From positions 1 through 64,000 of the forward strand of contig JAUNBR010000005.1 in assembly GCA_030527015.1 (NCBI GenBank): a stretch of DNA of 64,000 bases. The letters run 5' to 3'. Below, piece by piece: positions 37,931 through 47,663 of the stretch. Origin of the DNA: Planctomycetia bacterium. Lineage in GTDB: Bacteria; Planctomycetota; Planctomycetia; Pirellulales; Thermoguttaceae. Positions within the stretch are counted from its first letter, which is position 1. The number at the start of each line of letters is the position of its first letter. The notes under the pieces were generated by a model, which was given only the letters and a program-made list of their open reading frames with translations, had not been told where the DNA came from and made no database searches. The translations under genes were made by a program, and so were the position numbers.

Positions 37931-38905
37931 TTACCTTTCCCCCTCAATTAATTTCATTTTTCTCAGTTCTCCCATGGATGGCTTCCATGTTTCTGGGAAA
38001 AACCTCAATTTATTCACTTTTATTTCTTTCATATTAAACGCATAAGAGTGCTGCTCACTATTCGTTTTATGTAATTTAATCCCCAGAGGCCGCACGTCTG
38101 GTCTGTCGACGATTATAATCTCTGCCCGTTTAAAATCCGCGGCATCTTCCTCCATTTTTGGCCAGGCTTCCAGCCAGTACATTCCCTGCCGCACCTTTCC
38201 ATCTGGAGGCGCGATCTGGCGAATATAATACCGCTTCTGTAATTCTGCGGATGTGGCTCCAAATAAAAATGGCAGCGGACCAGAAGTAATCGCCTTCCCA
38301 CGCATTTCCGCAGGAAGGAAATGACGCTCGATTTCATTCTGCCTGTATTTATACTCATAAATAGATTCTCCATCACAGATCCATTTTTCCACAGGGGTTT
38401 TTCCATCTTCCCCCATTACGATAAACGCACCTCTGTCTGGCGACGCATAATGTAATTTCCCGACTTCTTTTATCGTCTGCATTTCATTTACATTCTCAAA
38501 AGAAATAATATATCGGTACCGCGTAAAATCCGCCTCAAAAGTATTTACTTCTGTACTAAACTTTTCCCAGATTTTCAAAATCTGATTCGTGGCCGCCTGC
38601 TGCTGAGGAGTCGGCGGAGGAAATGGAAGAGGACGTACTGCGCCTTCACCGGGGGTCACGGGAACCGGATGTCTCACATTTCCGCCAGAATTTATTGGAA
38701 CCGGAAGCCCTGCATTTCCCTGGCGTATCTGTGAGGGACGGCCTTCCTGCACATTTCCTTTACTGACCGCACCGGGCACCATTCCCGTTTCCTGATTTCG
38801 ATAATACTGCTGTGCACTTACCGTACCAGAAAAAATCAGTAAAAGAATCATTACCAGCGTGCTTTTTTGGATATATAACACCTGATCCATTTTTTTTAAC
38901 CTCAT
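37931..38905 (-). CDS. TIGR03009-family planctomycete protein, LolA-like fold likely
   Basis: The 324-residue protein has a signal peptide (LVMILLLIFSGTVSA), a ~70-residue Pro/Gly/Gln-rich linker and a C-terminal domain (about 105-320). That domain fits the planctomycete-specific TIGR03009 family: WEKFSTEVNTFEADFTRY, GKLHYASPDRGAFIV, KWICDGESIYEYKYRQNEI, GPLPFLFGATSAELQKRYY and IIIVDRPDVRPLGIKLH. The pattern resembles the LolA/outer-membrane lipoprotein sorting fold (antiparallel sheet around a lipid pocket), so it probably binds a lipid or lipoprotein in the periplasm. An alternative start at 38890 has GAGG upstream. The family call is firm; the role is inferred. Confidence 0.85.
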   Translation of the reverse strand: MRLKKMDQVLYIQKSTLVMILLLIFSGTVSAQQYYRNQETGMVPGAVSKGNVQEGRPSQIRQGNAGLPVPINSGGNVRHPVPVTPGEGAVRPLPFPPPTPQQQAATNQILKIWEKFSTEVNTFEADFTRYRYIISFENVNEMQTIKEVGKLHYASPDRGAFIVMGEDGKTPVEKWICDGESIYEYKYRQNEIERHFLPAEMRGKAITSGPLPFLFGATSAELQKRYYIRQIAPPDGKVRQGMYWLEAWPKMEEDAADFKRAEIIIVDRPDVRPLGIKLHKTNSEQHSYAFNMKEIKVNKLRFFPETWKPSMGELRKMKLIEGER

Positions 38906-39333
38906 GGAACACTCACAAAAATCGGGTTAAAAGAAACGATATACCATTTCTACTTTAAATATTATAGCCGATACACTATAATTTTCTGGTTTCAGAATAT
39001 CACACGAAACGAAAATTAAAGTGACTCCGGCATGATTTACAGAATCACACCGTTATATTAACATATTCTTTTCATTAAGACAAGAGAAAAAATTTTACTG
39101 TTTTTCGCGTTTTTAACCTCATGCATAATCCCCGTCCACTGACAGATTTCCAGTATTTCACGAAACACCTGCGCAGACTGGCCAGAAAAAAACAGAAATT
39201 TATCGATTCATACTGTTTCCGTTTCCCAGGCATTTTTTCACTGAAAATGCGGCCTTCAGAGCCGCACAAAACAGAAATAGAAAGTGGAATGAGTATAAAC
39301 AAGAATTTTCTGTATTTCTGTGTAAAATTTATT
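38906..39333. repeat. gap with TATAC element remnants
   Basis: A degenerate reverse copy of about 70 bases lies at about 38964-39034, and another reverse copy spans about 39208-39297, with its left arm replaced by forward-arm sequence (ATACTGTTTCCGTTTCC). No gene is present. Confidence 0.55.
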
Positions 39334-40209
39334 TTACGAAACATCTTCATTTTTTAATCCGCCGACCATCTGTAAAAATTCGGCCATGGACTTTAATCGT
39401 TCAGAGGTATCCGGCATAATAGACAGATGAATCGCCCTGGCAAGAATCGGATGAATCTGGGGCCGAAACTGCGTAATGTCTGGTGCAGGTGTGTCGTGAG
39501 ACAGCGCAGCTCGACCGTCCTTTCCTGCTTCCCAGGGAAGACGTCCAGTCATAATTTCGTAAGCAGAAACACCAAAAGAAAACACATCCAGCTGCTGACT
39601 GGTCGGCTTCCTGCGCACTAATTCCGGAGCCATATAATTCGGCGTCCCGGTCCGATTTCCCGGCTGCATAAATTGCGGTGTGGCAGGCACCGTAAGCCCA
39701 AAATCCGTGAGCTTCATTATTTTTAAATCACCAGTCAAAATAAAATTTCGCGGACATATATCTCGATGAATATATCCAGACTCATGAACATATTTAATCG
39801 CTTCCGCACCCTGCTTTAAATAATAAAGTCGGCGACCGTCCAATTTTTGAGCAGCTGAGGATAAAATCATATTCAGACCGCCGCCTGCAAGATATTCCAT
39901 TAAAAGATACGCCTGATCTTTTGTCGTCATTCCATACTCATACGTCTTAACGACATATGGATGAATGAATTTCATCGCCATTTCACCTTCCTGAGGCTTT
40001 ACCATCCCTTTAAATCGCGCGTCCACTTCCTCCAATTTTTTCATGTCTATAATTTTTAGACCATATATTTTACCGGTCGTGTGTTCCTTCACCTGATAAA
40101 AACTAGACATGGTCCCCGAAATGGCCGTCCTCATAATCTGAAAACGATCTGCGACATTTAATTTCTCACTTCCAGAAAACATTTTTTTTATAGAATCAAA
40201 AATTCCCAT
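39334..40209 (-). CDS. small serine/threonine protein kinase
   Basis: The 291-residue protein is a single kinase domain with no membrane segment. The ATP-anchoring Lys52 is in YGLKIIDM. The catalytic loop is HRDICPRN at residues 148-155, with Asp150 and Asn155 present. DFG is at 169-171, GTPNYMAPE is the activation-segment end, and DVFSFGVSAYEIMTGRLPW the helix F region. The usual Lys two residues after the catalytic Asp (HRDLKxxN) is Cys152, and the glycine-rich loop (ISGTMSSFY) is degenerate, so activity may be reduced or need a partner. No sensor domain is attached. AGAAGGG precedes the start. Confidence 0.9.
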   Translation of the reverse strand: MGIFDSIKKMFSGSEKLNVADRFQIMRTAISGTMSSFYQVKEHTTGKIYGLKIIDMKKLEEVDARFKGMVKPQEGEMAMKFIHPYVVKTYEYGMTTKDQAYLLMEYLAGGGLNMILSSAAQKLDGRRLYYLKQGAEAIKYVHESGYIHRDICPRNFILTGDLKIMKLTDFGLTVPATPQFMQPGNRTGTPNYMAPELVRRKPTSQQLDVFSFGVSAYEIMTGRLPWEAGKDGRAALSHDTPAPDITQFRPQIHPILARAIHLSIMPDTSERLKSMAEFLQMVGGLKNEDVS

Positions 40210-40515
40210 AAAAAATCCCTTCTTCTCCCAAAATCTAACAAAATTACATCTTTAATCGATTTATTCTGATCCGCCTTAAATTTAAGTTTTGTGCGGTTCT
40301 AAACGCGCAGAAATTTCAGCTGAGTCTGCGCTAACAGAGAAGTAAAACTCCGGAAATGCATTCATCTAAAATTACATCAGATATATTACTGGTTCCACTT
40401 TAACTTTCAGTTTTTTGCGGCTCTGAAAGCAGGTATGTTCAGCGAAAAAATACTGGTGAAGCGGAATTTTATAGTGCATCGGGTATATAATGTGCCAGGG
40501 ATAAATATAAAACTT
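40210..40515 (+). repeat. gap with two TATAC hairpin elements
   Basis: A clear forward copy lies at 40384-40487, 30 bases from the accD stop. A degenerate forward copy is at about 40263-40380. Confidence 0.65.
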
Positions 40516-41361
40516 TTATTTACCGCAATAATCGATTATTTTCGCGATTTCACTTTTCAGATCCGGTCGGCGGACAATTCGGTCTATATACCCGTGCTCA
40601 AGAAGAAATTCACTGGTCTGGAAGCCTTTCGGTAATTCGATTCTTACCGTGGCTTTAATCGTTCGTGGCCCAGCGAAACCAATTAACGCTTTCGGCTCCG
40701 CAAGAATTACATCTCCCAGGGAAGCAAAACTTGCGGCCACACCACCCATCGTGGGATTCGTCATCACGGAAATATATAAACCTCCCACCGCATTATGTCG
40801 TGCCAGAGCCGCAGAAGTTTTCGCCATCTGCATCAGGGAAAGAATCCCTTCCTGCATTCTCGCCCCACCACCGGAACCGCTTACCGTTATCACCGTTAAA
40901 TCGCGCTCCGTGGCACGCTCCACCGCGCGAGCAATTTTTTCTCCGACCACACCTCCCATACTTCCCATCATAAACGCGCTGTCCGTAATCGCCACCACCA
41001 CCCGCCGCGCACGAATCATTCCCGTGCCTGTGATTACCGCGTCTTTAAGATGCGTTCTCTGCTGCTCCGCGATAATCCGATCTTTATAGGACTTCTGATC
41101 AAAAAATTCCAGCGGGTCCAGGGATGTCATTTCTGTATCCCACTCTTCAAAAGTTTTTTCATCCAGAAGCTGCTCCACCCGTGTTCGCGCAGAAACATAA
41201 AAATGATGATCACACTCCGGACAGATTCCCATCAGTTTTTCCGCTTCTTTACGGTAAATCGTCGCCTGGCACCCCGGACACCGAATCCACAGACCCTCTG
41301 GAACTCCACGTTTCGTAAGGTTTAAATACTGCTGCCAATTACCTGAATCCGTTTTTGCCAT
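40516..41361 (-). CDS. accD: acetyl-CoA carboxylase carboxyltransferase subunit beta
   Basis: The 281-residue protein is AccD, the beta half of the carboxyltransferase that transfers CO2 from biotin to acetyl-CoA in fatty-acid synthesis. It has the N-terminal four-Cys zinc ribbon (CPGCQA and CPECDHHF), then the crotonase-fold domain with [21 protein letters not shown] and the GFAGPRTI motif typical of AccD. Length matches bacterial homologues (about 280-300). It lies on the same strand as frr, 463 bp away with repeat copies between. AccA is not in the window. Confidence 0.97.
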   Translation of the reverse strand: MAKTDSGNWQQYLNLTKRGVPEGLWIRCPGCQATIYRKEAEKLMGICPECDHHFYVSARTRVEQLLDEKTFEEWDTEMTSLDPLEFFDQKSYKDRIIAEQQRTHLKDAVITGTGMIRARRVVVAITDSAFMMGSMGGVVGEKIARAVERATERDLTVITVSGSGGGARMQEGILSLMQMAKTSAALARHNAVGGLYISVMTNPTMGGVAASFASLGDVILAEPKALIGFAGPRTIKATVRIELPKGFQTSEFLLEHGYIDRIVRRPDLKSEIAKIIDYCGK

Positions 41362-41824
41362 AAACGTTCACTCTCAAAAAATTTATCTTTCGACCGAATA
41401 CACTATAAATTTTCACTTCCCGATATTTCAGACCGCCAAAACGTCATAAATTTATAGATTCACATAATTTCAGAATACGCTGCTTCACTCTAAATTCCCA
41501 GCTTTATGCAGTTCCGGTATCAAAATATCACCTTTCTTATATATACCTGATTTTCATTAAATTTTCGATTTATGCGGCTCTAAAAGCAGCATTTTCCGTG
41601 AAGCAAAAATTCCGAGGAAGTGGAGATTCATCGTGCATCAGATTTAAATTCCCCTTAAATCTTCTTTTACACGACGCTTCACGCCAAGTATTTCATAAAT
41701 CACGAAACAAAAAAAACAGAAAATTCATAGTACGCAGATATAAAATGTAGGAAAAAAATTGCATGCATCAGGTCATAAACCAATTTACCAGAAACAGGAC
41801 ACTTTTCCCAAACACCCTTCCATT
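41362..41824 (+). repeat. gap with TATAC hairpin elements between frr and accD
   Basis: A forward copy lies at 41541-41646, with a degenerate one at about 41648-41740 and arm remnants near 41395-41420. No separate terminator is evident between frr and accD. Confidence 0.6.
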
Positions 41825-42385
41825 TTAGTCCTCCAAGACATCTGCCTCCCGACTCTTGGACATGGTATCCACATCTTTTTCATACTTCTTAATTAAATCC
41901 TGAATCTCTTCCTGCAGTTTATCTCTGTCATTCTCAGAAAATAATTTTTCTTTCTCGCCTTTTTCCGCCATTTTCATACCATCACGACGAATATTACGTA
42001 ATGCAATTTTTGTTTCTTCAGTCATTTCTCGAATACGCACTACCATTTTTTTTCGCGTTTCCGCAGACATGGGCGGTATATTTAACCGAATAAAATTTCC
42101 ATCATTCTGTGGCGTAAATCCCAGATCGCTGGCAATAATCGCTTTCTCGATCTCCTTCAGCGTGGTGGGGTCAAAAGGCCGAATCACAATTTGCATCGGC
42201 TCCGGACAGGAAATACTCCCCAGCTGCTTCATCGGCATCTGAGAACCATACGCCGTCACTTTCAAAGAATCCACTAAACCAGGATTCGCCCGCCCGGTCC
42301 GTATACCAGCTAAATCCGATTTTAGCCGCGAAACCGCTTTTTCCATACGTTCTTCCACATCCAATAAAATATCATCTGCTGCCAT
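41825..42385 (-). CDS. frr: ribosome recycling factor
   Basis: The 186-residue protein is RRF, which with EF-G splits post-termination ribosomes. Diagnostic segments are RTGRANPGLVDSLKVTAYGSQ, QIVIRPFDPTTLKEIEKAI and NIPPMSAETRKKMV, and the length is exactly that of the family (about 185). AAGGAG precedes the start. It is the last gene of the conserved order rpsB-tsf-pyrH-frr, but each gene is separated from the next by 225-500 bases filled with hairpin elements. Confidence 0.98.
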   Translation of the reverse strand: MAADDILLDVEERMEKAVSRLKSDLAGIRTGRANPGLVDSLKVTAYGSQMPMKQLGSISCPEPMQIVIRPFDPTTLKEIEKAIIASDLGFTPQNDGNFIRLNIPPMSAETRKKMVVRIREMTEETKIALRNIRRDGMKMAEKGEKEKLFSENDRDKLQEEIQDLIKKYEKDVDTMSKSREADVLED

Positions 42386-42415
42386 GATTTTTTCTCCTTA
42401 ACTTCATTCTTCAAT

Positions 42416-42656
42416 TATACTGGTTCTTCTTTAAATTTCCGTTTTGTACGGCTATAAAAAGCAGGCATTTTTTAGCGAAGCAAAAATTTAAAGTGTATCG
42501 GGTATATAAGGCTCTGAAAGTAGGCATTTTCAGCGACACAAAAAACCTGAAAATATACTGACGCCACTTAAATTCCCATTTCGTGCGGTCACGAAAACCG
42601 GCATTTTCAGCGATAAAAATGCCGGAAAAGCGGAAATTTATAGTGCATCAGGTATA
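42416..42656 (+). repeat. two TATAC hairpin elements between pyrH and frr
   Basis: A shortened forward copy at 42416-42506 lacks the right part of the inner stem and joins the loop directly to AAATTTAAAGTGTATCGGG. A full copy lies at 42555-42656, 43 bases past the pyrH stop. Confidence 0.78.
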
Positions 42657-42698
42657 AATTTTACATCATCAGATACATCCTGCATCTGGACATAAAAT

Positions 42699-43427
42699 TT
42701 AGGATTCTCGGCCAATCAGCGTTCCTACATTTTCTCCACGCACCGCGCTTTTAATATTTCCCGGCACACGGAAATTAAACACTCTTACCGGCATATCATA
42801 ATCCTGACATTTCGTAATCGCTTCCTGATCCATAACCCGTAAATGCTGCGAAAGCACATCATCATAAGACAGATGCGTATACAGTATGGCATTCGGATCC
42901 TTCTCCGGATCACTGGAATACACCCCATCCACACGCGTCGCTTTAAGCAAAATACTCGCATCCAGTTCCAGCGCACGCTGCGCCGCGGCCGTATCTGTCG
43001 TAACGAAAGGACTTCCCGTTCCTGCAGCCAGTATGACCACCCGACCTTTTTCCAGATGACGTAACGCACGCCGACGTATATACGGCTCCGCCACACCATC
43101 CATTTTAATCGCCGTCATTACTCTCGTGGAACATCCCAGAGATTCCAGCGCATCCTGCATGGCCAGCGCATTCATCACCGTCGCCAGCATTCCCATATAA
43201 TGGGCAGTCGCTTCATGAATATGAGATCCCTGTGTAATAAATTGTGCACCCCGGAGAATATTTCCTCCACCAAGAACCAGCGCAATTTGCACTCCGTTCT
43301 GTAATGCTTCCCGCACCTCCTGCGCGATACGAACAATAGATTCCATCGCCAGCCCACGTCCGCCCTCCGGGGCAAAACCCTCTCCGGAGATCTTTAATAT
43401 CACACGCCGATAAACTGACCGATCCAT
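42699..43427 (-). CDS. pyrH: UMP kinase
   Basis: The 242-residue protein is bacterial UMP kinase, which phosphorylates UMP to UDP. It has the amino-acid-kinase fold with [10 protein letters not shown] at the N-terminus, [15 protein letters not shown] and [19 protein letters not shown] (UMP/ATP site), and the C-terminal [18 protein letters not shown]. Length is typical (about 240). GGAGAAAGAGG stands directly before the ATG. It lies 225 bases downstream of tsf with one repeat copy between. Confidence 0.98.
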   Translation of the reverse strand: MDRSVYRRVILKISGEGFAPEGGRGLAMESIVRIAQEVREALQNGVQIALVLGGGNILRGAQFITQGSHIHEATAHYMGMLATVMNALAMQDALESLGCSTRVMTAIKMDGVAEPYIRRRALRHLEKGRVVILAAGTGSPFVTTDTAAAQRALELDASILLKATRVDGVYSSDPEKDPNAILYTHLSYDDVLSQHLRVMDQEAITKCQDYDMPVRVFNFRVPGNIKSAVRGENVGTLIGRES

Positions 43428-43495
43428 CCTCTTTCTCCATTTCTGCCAAAAAAAACTTTCTCAAAAAAATTTTACAAAACAGTGTGCTTTCTCTC

Positions 43496-43600
43496 TACAC
43501 TGGTTCCATTTTAAATTTCCGTTTTGTGCAGCTCTTAAAGCAGGCATTTTCAGCGCAGCTAAATGCCGGAAAAGCGGAAATTTATAGTGTATCGGGTATA
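43496..43600 (+). repeat. TATAC hairpin element between tsf and pyrH
   Basis: A near-consensus forward copy fills half the gap between two genes that are usually adjacent. The loop reads CAGCGCAGC. Confidence 0.82.
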
Positions 43601-43651
43601 AAAATAACGGCAAGCAAAAGTACATTCCTTCTGCCTGCCGCACTATAATAT

Positions 43652-44488
43652 TTATTTGCCCAAAATCCAGTGAACGAAACCTGTGATTTTCAGACCGGCA
43701 TCTTTTGCATACTGACCGACTGTTTTTGAGGAATCTTTCACAAATTCCTGAGAAAGCAGACATTTCTGCGCCAGAAACGCCGCCATTCTTCCATTCAGAA
43801 TTTTCTCCTTAATATTCTCCGGTTTTTTCGCATTCGCGGGATCCGCATCAAGTAATTCTTTCTGAACACGACGCTCATTTTCAATAATCGTAGAATCGAT
43901 ATCCGTTTCCGAAAGTCCCTCAGGACGCATCGCCGCGATATGCATACATATATCACGTCCGGCATCTTCACAGCCTTCTTCCAGAAGCAGTAAAACTCCA
44001 ACTTTCTTGTCATGATGCAGGTAAGAAGCTACTTTTCCCGTATACTTCTGGAAACGCGTCACCCGGAATACTTCACGAATCCGATTAAACAGCTCTTCCA
44101 GCTGTCCCTGAAGCGTAAGCCCTGCTTTACTGGGAGACGGCTGAGCCATTAAATCTTCGACTTTCGTAAACTCTTCACTCTTCGCCACGACTTCCGCGAT
44201 ATCATTCGCTAATTGCAGGAAATCAGGATTCGAAGCGACTGGCGCACTTTCGCACAACACTTCTACGATCGCCGTGACACCATCCGCTTTATAAATCGCC
44301 AGTGTGCCCTCTTCTGTATCTCGCTCCTGCATTTTCTCTGCCATTTTAGCCAGACCCTTCTTCCGAAGAATCTCCATCGCCAGATCTTCATTTCCTTCCG
44401 CTTCCGTTAAGGCACGCTTACAGTCCATCATGGGCAGCCCTGTTTTCTCACGAAATGCCTTCACCGCGGCAGCAGTAATTTCAGCCAT
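43652..44488 (-). CDS. tsf: translation elongation factor Ts
   Basis: The 278-residue protein is EF-Ts, the nucleotide exchange factor for EF-Tu. The N-terminal UBA-like domain AAAVKAFREKTGLPMMDCKRA is followed by the EF-Tu contact segment with EGTLAIYKADGVTAIVEVLC and SNPDFLQLANDIA, then the core ending LLSQEFVKDSSKTVGQYAKD. The length is within the family range. GAAGGG precedes the start. It lies between rpsB and pyrH as in most bacteria. Confidence 0.97.
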   Translation of the reverse strand: MAEITAAAVKAFREKTGLPMMDCKRALTEAEGNEDLAMEILRKKGLAKMAEKMQERDTEEGTLAIYKADGVTAIVEVLCESAPVASNPDFLQLANDIAEVVAKSEEFTKVEDLMAQPSPSKAGLTLQGQLEELFNRIREVFRVTRFQKYTGKVASYLHHDKKVGVLLLLEEGCEDAGRDICMHIAAMRPEGLSETDIDSTIIENERRVQKELLDADPANAKKPENIKEKILNGRMAAFLAQKCLLSQEFVKDSSKTVGQYAKDAGLKITGFVHWILGK

Positions 44489-44524
44489 TTTAAATCCCTT
44501 CTTTTATCTTTACGCTAACTTTTT

Positions 44525-44944
44525 TATACCAGTTTTACTTTAATTTCAAAATTTAATTTTACGCGGCGCCATCCACAGACATTTTCATAAAACAAAATGC
44601 CAGGAAAACGGAGTTTTACCGTGCGTCGGGTATAAAACTTTCCATTTTATACCCGCACACCGCTAATTTTCTCTCCTCTGCCTTCCGACAGACATAACTT
44701 TTGGCCGCTCTTTCATATGAGAAGAACTCTCATAAAAGAAACCTGACACCTTTCCAGACGTGCAAAAACGTAATTCGCATTACACTTTTACTTCATTTTC
44801 ACACACTCCATTTTCCGCCAGATTCATTTTCATTATATACCTGTTTCCACTTTAAAATTTCCGTTTTTTTCGGTTCTTAAAGCAGACATTTTCAGTGAAG
44901 CAAAAATGCCGGAAAAGCGAAAATTTAATAACGCATCGGGTATA
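44525..44944 (+). repeat. two TATAC hairpin elements between rpsB and tsf
   Basis: Forward copies lie at 44525-44634 and 44836-44944. The second is near-consensus; the first has a rearranged inner part. Together they occupy nearly half of the 502-base gap. Confidence 0.78.
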
Positions 44945-44990
44945 TATCACTTTCAGGCATTATATATCCTGTGACATTTCGGGACGTCTC

Positions 44991-45722
44991 TCACTCTCCA
45001 GCGACAGGAGTCTCAGCATCCTTATTTTGCTCGATACTCTGACCTTTTCCCAGCAAAATGGAATCCGCCAGATAACTCAAAATCAGATCGATCGAACGAA
45101 TACTGTCATCATTACCAGGAATCGGTAAATCGACTTCATCCGGATCAGAGTTCGTGTCGATCAGCGCGATCGTCGTCACACCCATTTTTTGCGCTTCTTT
45201 TACCGCATTCTTCTCTTTTTTCGGATCCACGATGATCAAAACTTCAGGAATCCGATCCAAAGTACGAAGACCATTCAGGTTCCGGTACATCTTCCGGTAT
45301 TCACGGTTCAAAGAAGACTGCATTTTCTTAGAATACATCGCGAATTCTTCACTTTCACGCAGCGTTTCCAGCTCCACCAGACGCTTTAATCGATCATGGA
45401 TCGTTTTAAAGTTCGTTAATGTTCCTCCCAGCCAGCGTTCACCGACGAAAGGCATTCCCGCACGCATTCCCTGGCGCATAATACTTTCTGACGCCTGGCG
45501 TTTTGTGCCGACAAAAAGTATAATATTTTTCTCGTCCTGCACCACCTGCTGCAGATATTTTCTGGCACGCAGCAGTCCACGAACCGTTTCACGAACATTA
45601 ATTACATGAATCTTGCCTCGGCGCCCAAAAATATAAGGACGCATCTTCGGATTCCAGCGACTGGCCCGGTGACCATAATGCACACCAGCATCAATTAAAT
45701 CCTGAATAAGAACACTTGCCAT
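44991..45722 (-). CDS. rpsB: 30S ribosomal protein S2
   Basis: The 243-residue protein is S2. It has [19 protein letters not shown] at the N-terminus, the [13 protein letters not shown] strand, [34 protein letters not shown], and the C-terminal [20 protein letters not shown] and [14 protein letters not shown]. Length is standard. AAAGGAAAAT precedes the start. It heads the rpsB-tsf-pyrH-frr order and has a recognisable promoter and structured leader upstream. Confidence 0.98.
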   Translation of the reverse strand: MASVLIQDLIDAGVHYGHRASRWNPKMRPYIFGRRGKIHVINVRETVRGLLRARKYLQQVVQDEKNIILFVGTKRQASESIMRQGMRAGMPFVGERWLGGTLTNFKTIHDRLKRLVELETLRESEEFAMYSKKMQSSLNREYRKMYRNLNGLRTLDRIPEVLIIVDPKKEKNAVKEAQKMGVTTIALIDTNSDPDEVDLPIPGNDDSIRSIDLILSYLADSILLGKGQSIEQNKDAETPVAGE

Positions 45723-45870
45723 TCTAATTTTCCTTTACTTCATGCACACCGGCCTGAATCCCTTTCCCGTGGAGATTTTCCTTTTCCACTCCACTACTGA
45801 GGTGATTCTCCGGCGTTCTTTTAATCGGCTTACAGTTACAAAATTCCCTCCATGAGCCGTACATATGGGG
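45723..45870 (-). promoter_or_regulatory. structured rpsB leader (candidate S2 autoregulation site)
   Basis: The ~150-base leader can form nested stems. On the minus strand CGCCGG (plus 45810-45815) pairs with CCGGTG (45747-45752), and inside it GTGGAG (45789-45794) pairs with CTCCAC (45769-45774). S2 represses its own operon through the leader in several bacteria. I infer the same here but have not matched a known leader class. Confidence 0.45.
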
Positions 45871-45877
45871 AATATAC

Positions 45878-45905
45878 ATTTTACCCTTCCGCGCAAAATC
45901 GTCAA
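45878..45905 (-). promoter_or_regulatory. sigma-70-type promoter of rpsB
   Basis: On the minus strand TTGACG and TAAAAT are separated by 16 bases, close to the housekeeping consensus. Transcription would start near 45870, giving a leader of about 150 bases. Confidence 0.65.
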
Positions 45906-46661
45906 GGAGGGGAAATACTTGGTGCTTCCATTTTAAATTTTGTTTTCTAAATCATGAAAATCCTGTGTTTTCTGTGATTCAAAATAACTAAAACACGAGG
46001 TTTCACAGCCTGAAACAAAATTTATTGTACACAAGACGCACATTTTTACGCGATTATCTGTTTTCACACCCTCAAAAAACATATAAATTCCGTCTCATTT
46101 TGAGTTTTCATTTTCATACTGTTTTCATTTTAAATTTCCATTTTATTCGGTTCTTACAGTAAGTATTTTCAGCGAAGGAAAAATCCAGAGAAGCGAAATT
46201 TTATCGTACATCGGATATAAACCCCCGAGAAGCTTTTTTTCTGTGAAAAAAAGATGAAAAAAACAAAAATTTATCAGAAATCCGTCATATTTTCTTTTCA
46301 TTACCAGCACACGTACTATTTTTTATAATCACATACCGAAACATAAATCGTATACTAAAATATCCATAAAATTTATTGCACATACCCGCATTACTCGGTT
46401 CAGAATTCAGACCTGTATACTTTTATTCCTGAACTGGCAGTGTTTTATCTGAGGAATTCATATAATATATTATTTCATATTTAGTCACTTTATACCCGCT
46501 GAACTATAAATTTCCCCCAAAAATCTTTCATAACCCCTGAAAAACATACGCCCCATCTGTTTTTTTTAGTATTTTCAGTTATACTTTACTCATTATTTCT
46601 CATTTCTTTTTTGATAAATTTTGAATTTTTATAATTTTCTTCCACAGAAAGGAGCCGACAT
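45906..46661. repeat. gap with TATAC hairpin elements between divergent genes
   Basis: A forward copy lies at 46126-46219, and a degenerate forward copy lies at about 45925-46040. The remaining ~440 bases to 46661 are AT-rich, presumably holding the promoter of the GTPase gene. No other feature is seen. Confidence 0.6.
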
Positions 46662-47663
46662 ATGCCCGCGAATTTAACGCCCGTTTATATGAAAGCAGAA
46701 CAGGCTTACCGAGAGGCCGCCACTCCTGAGGAAGAATTGCGCTGTCTGCAGGTTATGCTTCAGGAAATCCCAAAACATAAGGGAACCGATCACCTTCAGG
46801 CACAGTTAAAAGCCAAAATTTCGAAAACAAAAAAATTAATCGAAACAGAGCGCTCCTCAGGGAAAAAGGGCGGAGGAATGAGTTTTCGCATTTCTCGGCA
46901 GGGCGCGGGCATGACCATTTTACTCGGTGCGCCGAATGCTGGAAAGAGTCAGCTTTTAGCCAGCATTACGAAAGCCACACCTAAAATCGCCGCACACCCT
47001 TTTACCACCCAGCTTCCACAGCCCGGCATGATGCCCTGGAATGATGTAAGCGTCCAGATTATCGATACACCTCCCATCACTCCAGATTATGTCGAGCCAT
47101 ATACTTACGGACTCATCCGCAGCGCAAATCTCGCTCTATTAATGATGGATGCATCCTGTGATGAAGGCGTGGAAGCCTGCCTCGGCGTATGGGAAAAACT
47201 CCAAAATACCAGAACTCGGCTGGCCACCTCTTCTTATCTGGATGAAGAGGATATCGGCCTGTCTTACACCCATGCATTTTTCGTTCCGAATAAAATCGAT
47301 ATGCCTGGCGCAAAAGACCGAATCTCACTTTTTCACGAACTGTGTGATCTGGATTTTCCTGAATATCCTGTTTCCGCGCTTACCCTGGAAGGTGTGGAAG
47401 ATTTACGAAACGCCATTTATAAAGCCATGAATGTCGTCCGTGTTTATACGAAACTGCCCACTTCAAAAACTCCAGACCTGGACCGTCCTTTTACACTTCC
47501 TGACGGCAGCACGCTTTTAGATCTGGCCGAGCAGATTCATAAAGATTATGTCCAAAATTTTAAATACGCAAAAGTCTGGGGCACCGCCGTCCATGACGGA
47601 ACCCCCATGAAAGGCGATTATGTTTTACGAGATAAAGATGTCGTCGAAATCCATGCTTCATAA
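46662..47663 (+). CDS. TGS-domain GTPase of the DRG/Obg-related group
   Basis: The 333-residue protein has a helical N-terminus (~80 residues), a GTPase domain and a C-terminal TGS domain (about 265-333, ending DYVLRDKDVVEIH). GTPase motifs: G1 GAPNAGKS at 89-96, G2 Thr in HPFTT, G3 DTPP (Asp135) where Obg/DRG proteins have DLPG, G4 NKID at 210-213, and G5 SAL. The domain order with a TGS tail resembles archaeal and eukaryotic DRG proteins rather than bacterial Obg, which has a glycine-rich N-terminus. Such GTPases bind ribosomes or tRNA. AAAGGAG precedes the start. It is a single-gene unit. Confidence 0.85.
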   Translation: MPANLTPVYMKAEQAYREAATPEEELRCLQVMLQEIPKHKGTDHLQAQLKAKISKTKKLIETERSSGKKGGGMSFRISRQGAGMTILLGAPNAGKSQLLASITKATPKIAAHPFTTQLPQPGMMPWNDVSVQIIDTPPITPDYVEPYTYGLIRSANLALLMMDASCDEGVEACLGVWEKLQNTRTRLATSSYLDEEDIGLSYTHAFFVPNKIDMPGAKDRISLFHELCDLDFPEYPVSALTLEGVEDLRNAIYKAMNVVRVYTKLPTSKTPDLDRPFTLPDGSTLLDLAEQIHKDYVQNFKYAKVWGTAVHDGTPMKGDYVLRDKDVVEIHAS

